A stretch of 64,000 nucleotides of DNA from Alkalimonas delamerensis (GCF_030717955.1 NZ_JAUZVY010000001.1:920647-984646); one strand, 5' to 3'; numbered from the stretch's first letter, positions 51,718 to 61,164 are shown. The notes: generated by a model from the sequence alone, not told the origin. Program-made: numbers and translations.

Positions 51718-52887
51718 TTAATTCGACTCGGTGAAAAGCTCACGGCCAATCAACATGCGGCGGATCTCCGAGGTGCCGGCGCCGATCTCATAGAGTTTGG
51801 CATCACGCAGCAAACGTCCGGTCGGGTACTCGTTGATGTAACCATTACCGCCCAGCAGCTGAATGGCATCCAGTGCCATCTGGGTGGCGAGCTCGGCAGC
51901 GTACAGGATCACCGCAGCGGCATCTTTACGGGTAGTTTCACCGCGATCACAGGCTTTAGCCACGGTATAGACGTAAGAGCGGGCGGCATTCATCCGGGTG
52001 TACATATCGGCTACTTTGCCCTGCACCAGCTGAAACTCACCAATGGACTGACCAAACTGTTTGCGATCGTGGATGTAAGGCACCACTACGTCCATGCAAG
52101 CGGTCATAATGCCGAGTGGGCCGGCAGAGAGCACCACGCGCTCGTAATCCAGGCCACTCATCAGCACCTGCACACCACGGCCGACTTCACCCAGCACGTT
52201 TTCTGCCGGCACTTCGCAGTCTTCAAACACCAGCTCACAGGTGTTGGAGCCACGCATGCCGAGCTTGTCCAGTTTCTGCGCTTGGCTAAAACCTTTAAAG
52301 CCACGCTCAACAATAAAGGCAGTAATGCCCTTGGAGCCGGCATTGACATCGGTTTTAGCGTAAATTACATAGGTGTGCGCATCCGGGCCGTTGGTGATCC
52401 ACATCTTGTTGCCGTTTAAGATGTAACGATCGCCTTGCTTGTCGGCGCGCAGTTTCATGCTAACCACATCGGAACCTGCATTGGGCTCGCTCATCGCCAA
52501 AGCGCCAATGTGCTCACCGCTGCACAGCTTGGGCAGGTACTTTTGCTTTTGTGCTTCATTGCCGTTGCGGAAAATCTGATTCACGCACAGGTTGGAGTGG
52601 GCGCCATAAGACAGGGCCACCGAGGCAGAAGCCCGGCTGATCTCTTCCATCGCCACCACATGCTCCAGGTAGCCAAGGCCAGAGCCGCCGTACTGTTCAT
52701 CAACGGTAATGCCGAGCAGGCCCAGATCACCAAACTTGCGCCATAACTCGTTCGGGAACGCATTGTCGTGATCAATTTGCTCGGCACGAGGGGCAATTTC
52801 TTCGCGGGCAAAGGCATTGACCTGCTCACGGATCATGTCGACGGTTTCGCCAAGGTCAAAATTCAGGGTTTTATAAGTCGTGATCAT
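51718..52887 (-). CDS. liuA: Isovaleryl-CoA dehydrogenase
   Basis: Oxidises isovaleryl-CoA to 3-methylcrotonyl-CoA with FAD, passing electrons to ETF. The 389-residue product has AMSEPNAGSDVVSMKLRA, KMWITNGPDA and the isovaleryl-type catalytic Glu region SGLDYERVVLSAGPLG rather than the common C-terminal Glu (here GAGTSEIRR). The ATG at 52887 is chosen because relatives begin MxxxYKxLNFxLGETVDMxR; it overlaps the liuR stop by 17 nt. Confidence 0.95.
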   Translation of the reverse strand: MITTYKTLNFDLGETVDMIREQVNAFAREEIAPRAEQIDHDNAFPNELWRKFGDLGLLGITVDEQYGGSGLGYLEHVVAMEEISRASASVALSYGAHSNLCVNQIFRNGNEAQKQKYLPKLCSGEHIGALAMSEPNAGSDVVSMKLRADKQGDRYILNGNKMWITNGPDAHTYVIYAKTDVNAGSKGITAFIVERGFKGFSQAQKLDKLGMRGSNTCELVFEDCEVPAENVLGEVGRGVQVLMSGLDYERVVLSAGPLGIMTACMDVVVPYIHDRKQFGQSIGEFQLVQGKVADMYTRMNAARSYVYTVAKACDRGETTRKDAAAVILYAAELATQMALDAIQLLGGNGYINEYPTGRLLRDAKLYEIGAGTSEIRRMLIGRELFTESN

Positions 52888-53344
52888 GGTGCTGTTCCAC
52901 TGTTGATTCAAAGGGTTCTGATTCAAGGGTTTCAGAGGCGGTTTTGCTGCCGCTGTGTTTGGCCTGACTAAGGGTTTCGCGGCAGCGTTTTTCTACCGTA
53001 ACCAGCTCCATCAGCACCACTTTAATGTCGTCCATTTGCTGGTGCAGTTCGGCTTTTTTTTGCTCGATCAAGGCCAGCATGGTATTGAGCTGGGTGACGC
53101 TGCTTTTATCGGCATCGTACAGCTCGAACAGTTTGCCGGTTTCTGCCAGGCTAAAGCCGAGTCGTTTACCGCGCAGGATCAGTTTCAGCCGCACCCGATC
53201 CCTTTTGCTGTAAATCCGGGTTTGGCCATTGCGCATCGGCGTCAGCAATCCCTGATCTTCGTAAAAACGGATGCTGCGGGTGGTGATATCAAACTCTTTG
53301 GCCAGCTCGCTGATCGAATAGGTGGTTTCGGTTTTTTGCGTCAT
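52871..53344 (-). CDS. liuR: MerR-family regulator LiuR of branched-chain amino acid catabolism
   Basis: LiuR controls the liu and ivd genes in many gammaproteobacteria. The 157-residue protein has an N-terminal MerR helix-turn-helix (TYSISELAKEFDITTRSIRFYEDQGLLTPMRNGQTRIYSKRDRVRLKLI) and a C-terminal coiled coil, without metal-binding cysteines. It opens the liuABCDE-scoAB operon, overlaps liuA, and palindromes typical of its targets lie in the divergent promoter region. Confidence 0.9.
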   Translation of the reverse strand: MTQKTETTYSISELAKEFDITTRSIRFYEDQGLLTPMRNGQTRIYSKRDRVRLKLILRGKRLGFSLAETGKLFELYDADKSSVTQLNTMLALIEQKKAELHQQMDDIKVVLMELVTVEKRCRETLSQAKHSGSKTASETLESEPFESTVEQHHDHDL

Positions 53345-53370
53345 AACTGCCTTCCTGAAATCTGCCGACA

Positions 53371-53399
53371 ACTATAAGTGAAGTTTACGTAAAGGTAAA
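53371..53399 (-). promoter_or_regulatory. Candidate liu operon promoter with LiuR site
   Basis: On the minus strand, TTTACC (53394-53399), a 17-nt spacer, TATAGT (53371-53376). The spacer contains the perfect palindrome TTTACGTAAA (53384-53393). The placement of an operator between -35 and -10 is the MerR-family arrangement. Confidence 0.6.
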
Positions 53400-53523
53400 G
53401 CTGGGACCGGTCACTGCCCCGGGGGGTTGCCAACCGATGTAAAGCAAAAATGCCAATTAAACTGGGCGGACCAGGGCCTTGCGCTGAACAAAAGGGACAA
53501 AACTGCACCATAGTGGTATAAGG

Positions 53524-53551
53524 TTGACGTTGGCGTAAACGTCAATATGGT
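53524..53551 (+). promoter_or_regulatory. Candidate LiuR operator and promoter of the valine/isoleucine operon
   Basis: TTGACGTT (53524-53531) and AACGTCAA (53538-53545) are perfect inverted arms around six bases. TTGACG also serves as a consensus -35, with TATGGT (53546-53551) 16 nt later as a possible -10. It lies 54 nt before the thiolase gene. Confidence 0.65.
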
Positions 53552-53604
53552 GTAGTCTCTGACGCAGACTTTTTAATTGACGAAGCAATGACGGAGAGAA
53601 TCTG

Positions 53605-54789
53605 ATGGCCGAACAGGATGCAATTGTGATTGTCGCAGCCAAGCGCACTGCGATGGGTGGTTTTATGGGCGGTTTGTCCAGTGTCAGCGCCACGGACCTG
53701 GGGGCGGTGGCGATCAAAGCGGCGATGGCCGAAGCCGGAATTGACGGTGATGCTGTCAGCGAAGTCATTATGGGCAATGTGTTGCCGGCCGGTCTTGGCC
53801 AGGCACCTGCCCGTCAGGCCAGCTTAAAAGCCGGTTTGCCGTTGTCAGCGGGCGCGACCACCCTGAACAAAGTATGTGGCTCTGGTTTAAAAACCGTGAT
53901 GCTGGCGCACGATCTGCTGAAAGCTGGTTCGGCTGATGTCGTGGTTGCTGGTGGCATGGAGTCGATGTCCAATGCGCCTTATCTGTTGGCCAAAGCCCGT
54001 GCTGGTTTTCGCATGGGCCATGGTGAAATCAAAGATCACATGATGCTGGACGGGCTGGAAAATGCCTACGACGGCAAAGCCATGGGCTGTTTTGCCCAGG
54101 ACACTGCCAACGAGTACGGCATTGGCCGCGAAGCGATGGACCAGTTTGCTGTCGACTCCTTGACCCGGGCGCAAAATGCCATTGAAAGCGGTGCTTTTGC
54201 CGATGAAATCGCCCCTGTCAGCTACAGCACCCGCAAAGGGGAAGTCACCTTTGCCATCGACGAGCAGCCTGGCAATGCCAAAATCGACAAAATTCCAGGT
54301 CTGCGGCCTGCTTTTGCCAAAGACGGCACCATCACTGCTGCCAACTCAAGCTCCATTTCTGATGGTGCTGCTGCTCTGGTGCTGATGCGCGCATCCGATG
54401 CCAAAGCCAAAGGGCTGACGCCACTGGCCAAAGTGGTGGCGCATGCGACCCATTCGATGGAGCCGGGACTGTTCACCGTAGCACCGGTTGGCGCCATGCA
54501 AAAAGTCCTGGCCAAAGCCGGCTGGGATAAAGAGCAAGTCGATTTGTGGGAAATTAATGAAGCCTTTGCCATGGTCACCATGCTCGCGATTCAGGAGCTT
54601 GGCTTGGATCCTGCCAAAGTCAATGTCAACGGCGGTGCCTGTGCACTGGGCCACCCCATCGGCGCTTCTGGCGCACGTTTGCTGGTGACTCTGATCCATG
54701 CGCTGCGTAAACGCAATCTGAAAACCGGTGTCACTTCATTGTGCATCGGCGGTGGTGAAGCGGTCGCACTGGCTGTGGAGCTGGTGTAA
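53605..54789 (+). CDS. Acetyl-CoA C-acetyltransferase (thiolase)
   Basis: Cleaves acetoacetyl-CoA (or 2-methylacetoacetyl-CoA) to two acyl-CoA units. The 394-residue product has the thiolase active sites NKVCGSGLKTVM (acyl Cys), NVNGGACALGHPIGASGAR (His) and CIGGGEAVAL (second Cys). In this setting it can handle the product of ScoAB and the isoleucine pathway. First gene of the + strand operon, with a LiuR-like site upstream. Confidence 0.93.
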   Translation: MAEQDAIVIVAAKRTAMGGFMGGLSSVSATDLGAVAIKAAMAEAGIDGDAVSEVIMGNVLPAGLGQAPARQASLKAGLPLSAGATTLNKVCGSGLKTVMLAHDLLKAGSADVVVAGGMESMSNAPYLLAKARAGFRMGHGEIKDHMMLDGLENAYDGKAMGCFAQDTANEYGIGREAMDQFAVDSLTRAQNAIESGAFADEIAPVSYSTRKGEVTFAIDEQPGNAKIDKIPGLRPAFAKDGTITAANSSSISDGAAALVLMRASDAKAKGLTPLAKVVAHATHSMEPGLFTVAPVGAMQKVLAKAGWDKEQVDLWEINEAFAMVTMLAIQELGLDPAKVNVNGGACALGHPIGASGARLLVTLIHALRKRNLKTGVTSLCIGGGEAVALAVELV

Positions 54790-54817
54790 CACAACATTCT
54801 TTTTAAATGAGCAGTCT

Positions 54818-54848
54818 GCCAGGCAAGCATACTAATAATAAGCCTGGC
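54818..54848. repeat. Inverted repeat between the thiolase gene and mmsA
   Basis: GCCAGGC (54818-54824) and GCCTGGC (54842-54848) around a 17-nt AT-rich loop. There is no T tail, so it is more likely an mRNA structure or weak attenuator than a full terminator. Confidence 0.55.
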
Positions 54849-54882
54849 GGGCTGATGTTCGAATTCGTGGGAGAAGCATTGT

Positions 54883-56379
54883 ATGACCAAGCAAGTCCAA
54901 CTATTTATTGATGGCGCCTTTATTGACTCGACAACCGAGCAATGGATCCCGGTGACCAACCCGGCGACGCAGGAAGTGATTGCACAAGCTCCTTGTGCCA
55001 CTGCAGATGAAATGAGCCGGGCGATTGAGTCGGCCAAAGAAGCCTTTAAAAGCTGGAAAGAAGTGCCGGTATCCGAGCGGGCGCGTTTAATGATGCGTTT
55101 TGGCAATCTGTTAAAAGAACACCAGACGGAAATTGCCGAGATCATCTGTCAGGAACTGGGCAAAACCATCGAAGATGCCAAAGGCGACGTCTGGCGTGGT
55201 ATTGAGGTAGTGGAACAGGCGGCGAATATCCCATCGCTGATGATGGGTGAAACGGTAGAAAACGTAGCGCGCAGCATCGATACCTACAGCTACATTCAGC
55301 CGCTGGGTGTCTGTGCTGGTATTACGCCCTTTAACTTCCCGGCAATGATCCCACTGTGGATGTTCCCGATGGCCATTGCCTGCGGCAATACCTTTGTACT
55401 GAAGCCGTCGGAGCAGGATCCGATGACCGTGAATCGTATTGCGGAACTCTTCGCCGAAGCCGGTGCTCCGAAGGGGGTACTGCAGGTGGTACACGGTGCC
55501 AAAGAGCAAGTCGATACCATCTTGCATCATCCGGATATTAAAGCCATTTCCTTTGTGGGTTCGGTCAATGTGGGCCAGTACATCTACAAAACCGGTACCG
55601 ACAATCTGAAGCGGGTGCAGGCCTTTGCCGGTGCCAAAAACCATATGGTCATTATGCCAGATGCCAACAAGCAGCAGGTGATCAATGCCCTGGTGGGTGC
55701 GTCTGTTGGTGCTGCTGGCCAGCGCTGCATGGCGATTTCGGTCGCGGTTTTTGTTGGCGCAGCCCAGGACTGGATCCCGGAAGTGGCCGCTGCCATTGGC
55801 AAAGTACGGCCAGGTGTTTACACCGATCCGAATGCGGCCTATGGTCCGCAAATCAGCCCGCAAGCCAAAGCCCGTATTTTGTCGCTGATTGAACAAGGCA
55901 AAAACGAAGGCGCTACTTGTCTGCTGGATGGCTCTGATTGCAGCGTTGAAGACTTCCCCAATGGCAACTGGGTTGGTCCGACCGTATTTAGCAATGTTAC
56001 TACCGAGATGGAAATCTATAAGCAGGAAATCTTTGGCCCGGTGCTCACCACCATGAGTGTCGACTCCCTGGATGAAGCGCTAAAAGTGGTGAACGACAGC
56101 CCGTACGGCAATGGCACCTCCATCTTTACTGCCAGCGGTGCAGCTGCGCGCAAGTACCAGCATCAGGTTGAAGTCGGTCAGGTCGGGATCAATATTCCAA
56201 TTCCGGTGCCACTGCCATTTTTCTCCTTCACCGGTTGGAAGGGGTCGTTCTACGGCGATCAGCATGCTTACGGTAAGCAAGCGGTGCGTTTCTATACCGA
56301 GACCAAAACCATTACCGCGCGCTGGTTTGATGACGATATTCAGGTGTCCGGCCCGAATATGTCGATTAATTTACGTTAA
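54883..56379 (+). CDS. mmsA: Methylmalonate-semialdehyde dehydrogenase (CoA-acylating)
   Basis: Converts methylmalonate semialdehyde to propionyl-CoA in valine breakdown. The 498-residue aldehyde dehydrogenase has the CoA-acylating subgroup pattern: GITPFNFPAMIPLWMFPMAIACGN, AKNHMVIMPDA, catalytic Cys in AGQRCMAISVAVFVG and the C-terminal FFSFTGWKGSFYGDQHAYGKQAV. It starts 93 nt after the thiolase. Confidence 0.96.
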   Translation: MTKQVQLFIDGAFIDSTTEQWIPVTNPATQEVIAQAPCATADEMSRAIESAKEAFKSWKEVPVSERARLMMRFGNLLKEHQTEIAEIICQELGKTIEDAKGDVWRGIEVVEQAANIPSLMMGETVENVARSIDTYSYIQPLGVCAGITPFNFPAMIPLWMFPMAIACGNTFVLKPSEQDPMTVNRIAELFAEAGAPKGVLQVVHGAKEQVDTILHHPDIKAISFVGSVNVGQYIYKTGTDNLKRVQAFAGAKNHMVIMPDANKQQVINALVGASVGAAGQRCMAISVAVFVGAAQDWIPEVAAAIGKVRPGVYTDPNAAYGPQISPQAKARILSLIEQGKNEGATCLLDGSDCSVEDFPNGNWVGPTVFSNVTTEMEIYKQEIFGPVLTTMSVDSLDEALKVVNDSPYGNGTSIFTASGAAARKYQHQVEVGQVGINIPIPVPLPFFSFTGWKGSFYGDQHAYGKQAVRFYTETKTITARWFDDDIQVSGPNMSINLR

Positions 56380-56407
56380 ACCAGATGCACCTGTGAGGTC
56401 CAAGTAG

Positions 56408-57565
56408 ATGAATTTTAATTTAACCGAAGACCAACAAGCTTTTGTCGATGTGGCAAAGCAGTTTGCCGAGCAAGAGTTGGCACCGAACGCGGCTCAGTGG
56501 GACCGCGATCATCATTTCCCAAAAGACGTGATCCAAAAAGCCGGTGAACTGGGTTTTTGCTCGCTTTACACCCCGGAAGACGATGGCGGCATGGGGCTGT
56601 CGCGGCTGGACTCGTCCATTATTTTCGAGCAGTTGTCGATGGGCTGTACCGCTACCACGGCCATGCTGACCATTCACAATATGGCGACCTGGATGATTGC
56701 CAGCTGGGGCAGCGCCGATGCCAAAGCCGAGTGGGTTGAGCATCTGGTCACTGGTCAGAAGCTGGCGTCTTACTGTCTGACCGAGCCTGGCTCAGGTTCG
56801 GATGCGGCAGCGCTGCGTACCACGGCGAAAAAAGACGGTGCTGAGTACGTATTAAACGGCTCAAAAATGTTTATTTCCGGTGCCGGCAGCACCGAAGTGC
56901 TGGTGGTGATGGCGCGCACTGGTGAAGCGGGTCCTAAGGGCATTTCTGCCTTTATTGTACCGGCCGATGCCAAAGGCGTGATCTACGGCAAAGCCGAAGA
57001 AAAGATGGGCTGGAACGCCCAGCCCACCCGCTTGATTACCTTTGAAGATGTGCGTATTCCGGCGCATTATCTGCTGGGTGAAGAAGGTCAGGGCTTTTCG
57101 TTTGCAATGAAAGGGCTGGATGGTGGCCGCATTAATATTGCCACCTGCTCCATTGGTACTGCGCAGCAAGCCTTAAATACGGCGCGCAATTACATGCTGG
57201 AGCGTCAGCAGTTTGGCAAGCCGTTGGCAGCATTTCAGGCGCTGCAATTCAAACTGGCCGATATGGCGACCGAGCTGGTGGCTGCGCGTCAACTGGTGCG
57301 GATGGCTGCCTTTAAACTGGATCAGGGCGACAGCGAGGCCACCGCATACTGCGCCATGGCCAAGCGCTTCGCCACCGATGTCGGTTTCCAGGTCTGCGAT
57401 CAGGCCCTGCAACTGCACGGCGGTTATGGCTACATCAAGGAGTACCCGCTGGAGCGGCACTTCCGTGATGTGCGAGTACATCAGATTTTGGAAGGCACCA
57501 ATGAGATTATGCGGCTGATTATTAGCCGCCGCCTGCTGGATGAAGCCGCGGGCGATATCCTCTAA
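56408..57565 (+). CDS. Acyl-CoA dehydrogenase, probably isobutyryl-/2-methylbutyryl-CoA
   Basis: FAD enzyme that desaturates a branched acyl-CoA. The 385-residue product has CLTEPGSGSDAAALRT, GSKMFISGAGST and the C-terminal catalytic Glu in HQILEGTNEIMRL. Substrate is inferred from the valine/isoleucine operon; sequence alone does not decide. It lies 28 nt after mmsA. Confidence 0.9.
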   Translation: MNFNLTEDQQAFVDVAKQFAEQELAPNAAQWDRDHHFPKDVIQKAGELGFCSLYTPEDDGGMGLSRLDSSIIFEQLSMGCTATTAMLTIHNMATWMIASWGSADAKAEWVEHLVTGQKLASYCLTEPGSGSDAAALRTTAKKDGAEYVLNGSKMFISGAGSTEVLVVMARTGEAGPKGISAFIVPADAKGVIYGKAEEKMGWNAQPTRLITFEDVRIPAHYLLGEEGQGFSFAMKGLDGGRINIATCSIGTAQQALNTARNYMLERQQFGKPLAAFQALQFKLADMATELVAARQLVRMAAFKLDQGDSEATAYCAMAKRFATDVGFQVCDQALQLHGGYGYIKEYPLERHFRDVRVHQILEGTNEIMRLIISRRLLDEAAGDIL

Positions 57566-57593
57566 GTACTTTATTATAGCCAAGGAGTCTGTG

Positions 57594-58367
57594 ATGGCAG
57601 CATTAACGCTGGAAAAGCGTGGTCACACCGCGCTGATTACCATGTCAAATCCACCAGCCAACACCTGGACCAAAGCCAGCCTGCAGCAGTTAAAGCAACT
57701 GGTGCTGGAGCTTGAGCAGGATAAAAGCATTTATGCGCTGGTGATCACCGGAGAAGGCGACAAGTTTTTCTCCGCTGGTGCCGATCTGAAGTTGTTTGCC
57801 GATGGCGACAAGGCCGTCGCCTCCGATATGGCACGGGTTTTTGGCGATGCTTTTGAAACCCTAAGCCGGTTTCGCGGTGTCAGCATTGCCGCTATCAATG
57901 GGTATGCCATGGGCGGCGGCCTGGAAGTGGCGCTGGCCTGCGATATCCGTATCGCCGAGCAGCAGGCGCAAATGGCCTTGCCGGAAGCCAAAGTCGGCTT
58001 GTTGCCTTGTGCCGGTGGTACCCAGAACCTGGCCTGGCTGGTGGGTGAGGGCTGGGCCAAGCGTATGATCCTTTGTGGCGAGCGGCTGAAAGCCGATACT
58101 GCTTTGCGCATTGGGTTGGTGGAGGAGGTGGTCCCGACCGGTCAGGCGCTGGACGCGGCGCTGGCGCTGGCAGAAAAGGTGGGCGAACAAAGTCCATCGG
58201 CAGTCACCGCCTGCAAGCATTTGATCCAACAAGGGCGAAGTGGCACCATGCAAGGAGCCTTACCACTGGAGCGGGAATTGTTTGTCGCCTTGTTTGATAC
58301 CAAAGATCAAGTTGAGGGTGTGCAGGCATTTCTGCAAAAACGTCAACCAAGATGGGTAAATGGATAA
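57594..58367 (+). CDS. Enoyl-CoA hydratase
   Basis: Hydrates methacrylyl-CoA or tiglyl-CoA. The 257-residue crotonase has NPPANTWTKASL, FFSAGADLKLF and GYAMGGGLEVALACDIRIAEQQAQMALPEAKVGLLPCAGGTQ with the two catalytic Glu positions. An earlier in-frame start overlapping the preceding gene is ignored; CAAGGAGTC precedes the ATG at 57594. Its stop shares one base with the next start. Confidence 0.92.
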   Translation: MAALTLEKRGHTALITMSNPPANTWTKASLQQLKQLVLELEQDKSIYALVITGEGDKFFSAGADLKLFADGDKAVASDMARVFGDAFETLSRFRGVSIAAINGYAMGGGLEVALACDIRIAEQQAQMALPEAKVGLLPCAGGTQNLAWLVGEGWAKRMILCGERLKADTALRIGLVEEVVPTGQALDAALALAEKVGEQSPSAVTACKHLIQQGRSGTMQGALPLERELFVALFDTKDQVEGVQAFLQKRQPRWVNG

Positions 58368-59500
58368 TGAGCAATGAGCATCCAGTCGTGCAGTATCAGG
58401 AGCTGACCACAGAGCATGGCAAACGGATAGGCCTGGCAACGCTGAATTCAGAGAAGTCGTTGAATGCCCTGAGCCTGCCAATGATTGAATCTTTACTGCC
58501 ACAGATGCAGCAATGGAAAGACGATGCTGGCATCGCCATGGTGGTGCTGCAAGGCAGCGGCGACAAAGCGTTTTGCGCCGGCGGTGATATTCGTGATCTT
58601 TACCAGGCGATGAAAGACCACCCGGACAGCTATGCTCCCTACGTCGAAGAGTTTTTCACCAAAGAGTACAGCCTGGATTATTTGATCCATACCTTCGAAA
58701 AACCAGTGCTGGTGTGGGGCAATGGCATTGTGATGGGCGGTGGTCTTGGCTTGATGGCGGGCGCTTCGCATCGGGTGGTGACGGCCAGTAGCCGTATTGC
58801 GATGCCGGAGCTCGCCATTGGCCTTTATCCGGATGTCGGTGCTAGCTGGTTTTTAAACCGGATGCCAACCGGCTGCGGCTTGTTCCTGGGTTTAACCGGT
58901 GCCTCCATCAATGCGGCCGATGCGCGCTTGGTAGGCTTGGCCGAACACTTTATTTTGCATGATAAAAAAGAGGCGGTGCTGGATAAACTGCTCACCGTGA
59001 AATGGGGCGATACCATAGCGCTGAATCACCAGAAACTGGCTGATGCGCTGCGTGATTTTGAAGAGCACAGCCGCACGCAACTACCACTGAGTCAGATCCG
59101 ACTGCATCAGGCAGAGATTGCCAAATTGGCCGAGCTCGATAACCTGCCTGCTGTTATTGCTGCCATTGATGCCATGCCGGGCGATGACAGTTGGCTGCAA
59201 AAAGCCAAAGAGGCACTCAGCTATGGCAGTCCTATTACCGCCCATATCGTATTCCGGCAATTGCAGCTGGGGCAGAGCATGATTCTGGCCGATAGCTTCC
59301 GGCTGGAACTTGGCATCAGTGTGCAATGTGGTCGTATGGGTGAGTTTGCGGAAGGGGTACGCGCGCTGCTGATTGACAAAGATCGCCAGCCGAACTGGCA
59401 ATACCCGAATGTTGCGTCGGTTCCGAAAGAACTGATCGATACCTTTTTCACATCGCCGTGGACTGCCAGCCAGCATCCGCTGCGGATGTTAGGCTTGTAA
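58367..59500 (+). CDS. 3-hydroxyisobutyryl-CoA hydrolase
   Basis: Releases CoA from 3-hydroxyisobutyryl-CoA in the valine pathway, preventing toxic methacrylyl-CoA build-up. The 377-residue crotonase-type protein has NSEKSLNALSLPMI, AFCAGGDIRDLY, GNGIVMGGGLGLMAGASHRVVT and MPELAIGLYPDVGASWFLNR, plus the long C-terminus ending HPLRMLGL that separates it from true hydratases. Confidence 0.93.
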   Translation: MSNEHPVVQYQELTTEHGKRIGLATLNSEKSLNALSLPMIESLLPQMQQWKDDAGIAMVVLQGSGDKAFCAGGDIRDLYQAMKDHPDSYAPYVEEFFTKEYSLDYLIHTFEKPVLVWGNGIVMGGGLGLMAGASHRVVTASSRIAMPELAIGLYPDVGASWFLNRMPTGCGLFLGLTGASINAADARLVGLAEHFILHDKKEAVLDKLLTVKWGDTIALNHQKLADALRDFEEHSRTQLPLSQIRLHQAEIAKLAELDNLPAVIAAIDAMPGDDSWLQKAKEALSYGSPITAHIVFRQLQLGQSMILADSFRLELGISVQCGRMGEFAEGVRALLIDKDRQPNWQYPNVASVPKELIDTFFTSPWTASQHPLRMLGL

Positions 59501-59510
59501 GGAGTTTACC

Positions 59511-60401
59511 ATGGCAACGATTGCATTTATTGGTCTTGGCAATATGGGTGGCCCTATGGCCATCAATCTGGTCAAAGCTGGTCATCAGGTCAAAGCCTTT
59601 GATTTATCGCTGGAAGCCTTGGCAACTGTGAAAGCAGAAGGCGCCGAAGTTGCAGCCTCTGCGGCCGATGCCGCCACCGGTGCTGACTTTGTGGTTTCCA
59701 TGTTACCGGCCGGCAAGCATGTACTTGGCTTGTATCTGGGCGAGCAGGGCATCGGCGCGCAGATCAAACAAGATGCGCTGGTGATCGATTGCTCCACCAT
59801 CGATGCCGACAGTGCCCGTAAGCTTGGCGCAGGCTTGGCTGAGCAGGGCATTGCCTTTATTGATGCCCCGGTTTCCGGTGGCGTGGGTGGCGCCAAAGCC
59901 GGTACTTTGACCTTTATTGTTGGTGGTAGCGAGGCCGATTACCAAAAAGCGCAGCCGGTGCTGCAGGGTATGGGGAAAAACATTTTCCACGCAGGTGCCA
60001 TAGGTGCCGGTCAGGTGGCGAAAATCTGCAACAATATGCTGCTGAGTATTTTGATGGTGGGTACCTCCGAGTCGCTGCAAATGGGCATCGACAATGGGCT
60101 GGATCCAAAGGTGCTGTCGGAGATTATGCTCAAAAGCTCCGGCCGTAACTGGACGCTGGAACTCTACAACCCCTGCCCGGATGTGATGGAGAATGTGCCT
60201 TCCTCCAACAACTACCAGGGTGGTTTTATGGTGGATTTGATGGCCAAAGATCTTGGGCTGGCGCTGGAAGCGGCGACCCAAAGCCAAAGCAGCACGCCGA
60301 TGGGCGCTTTGGCGCGCAACCTGTATGTTGCGCATCAGCGTGCCGGCCATGGAAAACTTGATTTTTCCAGTATCTTTAAACTGTTTGAGAAAAAAGCATG
60401 A
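59511..60401 (+). CDS. mmsB: 3-hydroxyisobutyrate dehydrogenase
   Basis: Oxidises 3-hydroxyisobutyrate to methylmalonate semialdehyde, feeding MmsA. The 296-residue product has GLGNMGGPMAINLVKAGH, DAPVSGGVGGAKAGTL and the catalytic Lys in GQVAKICNNMLL, with a C-terminus close to authentic MmsB. It overlaps the SDR gene by 4 nt. Confidence 0.95.
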   Translation: MATIAFIGLGNMGGPMAINLVKAGHQVKAFDLSLEALATVKAEGAEVAASAADAATGADFVVSMLPAGKHVLGLYLGEQGIGAQIKQDALVIDCSTIDADSARKLGAGLAEQGIAFIDAPVSGGVGGAKAGTLTFIVGGSEADYQKAQPVLQGMGKNIFHAGAIGAGQVAKICNNMLLSILMVGTSESLQMGIDNGLDPKVLSEIMLKSSGRNWTLELYNPCPDVMENVPSSNNYQGGFMVDLMAKDLGLALEAATQSQSSTPMGALARNLYVAHQRAGHGKLDFSSIFKLFEKKA

Positions 60402-61156
60402 ATCTAAACAACAAAATCATCGCCATTACCGGCGGTGCCCAGGGGCTTGGGCTTGAAATGGCGCGGATGTGCGCTGCCGAAGGAGCCCGGCTGGCCCTGA
60501 TTGATATGAATACCGAGCAGTTGGCAGCCGCCAAAGCGGAATTGTCGGCCAGCGCCGAAGTCAGAACTTATCAGGCCAATGTCGCCAATGAAGCGGAAGT
60601 TGAAGCTACTTTTGCGGCCATTGGCAGTGACTTTGATGGGTTGGATGGCTTGATTAACAATGCCGGCATTTTACGCGATGGCTTGTTGCTGAAATACAAA
60701 GATGGTGAACTGGTCAGCAAGATGCCACTGCAACAGTTTCAGTCGGTGATCGATGTCAACCTGACCGGTGTTTTCCTCTGTGGCCGTGAAGCGGCTGCTA
60801 TGATGGTGCAGCGTGGTACTAAAGGCGTGATCATCAATATGTCGAGCGTGGCCCGTGGCGGCAATATGGGGCAAACCAACTACGCGGCCTCCAAGGCTGG
60901 CGTGGTTGCCATGACGGTTACCTGGGCGCGAGAGCTTGGCCGTTACGGCATCCGGGTTGGCGCCATTGCGCCTGGTGTCATTCGCACCGCTATGACCGAT
61001 GCAATGAAACCTGAAGCACGCGAGCGATTGGAAAAAATGAAACCGGTCGGCCGTCTTGGTGAAGCCAGTGAAATTGCGCACACGGCCAAGTACATTTTTG
61101 ACAATGATTTCTTCACCGGTCGGGTGATTGAAATTGATGGTGGCATCAGCATGTAA
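60398..61156 (+). CDS. Short-chain dehydrogenase, probably 3-hydroxyacyl-CoA (2-methyl-3-hydroxybutyryl-CoA) type
   Basis: The 252-residue SDR has the cofactor motif TGGAQGLGLEMARMCAAEG, NNAGILRD, the Ser in IINMSSVAR and the YxxxK motif in NYAASKAGVVAM. Asp in LIDMN favours NAD. As the last gene of a valine/isoleucine operon it likely oxidises 2-methyl-3-hydroxybutyryl-CoA, an inference from context. A strong terminator follows. Confidence 0.88.
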   Translation: MNLNNKIIAITGGAQGLGLEMARMCAAEGARLALIDMNTEQLAAAKAELSASAEVRTYQANVANEAEVEATFAAIGSDFDGLDGLINNAGILRDGLLLKYKDGELVSKMPLQQFQSVIDVNLTGVFLCGREAAAMMVQRGTKGVIINMSSVARGGNMGQTNYAASKAGVVAMTVTWARELGRYGIRVGAIAPGVIRTAMTDAMKPEARERLEKMKPVGRLGEASEIAHTAKYIFDNDFFTGRVIEIDGGISM

Positions 61157-61164
61157 CGCATCAC

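Noticed and set aside
51457..52419. Open frame of 320 codons on the plus strand
   Set aside because: Antisense to liuB/liuA, both unmistakable; the frame arises from codon bias on the opposite strand.
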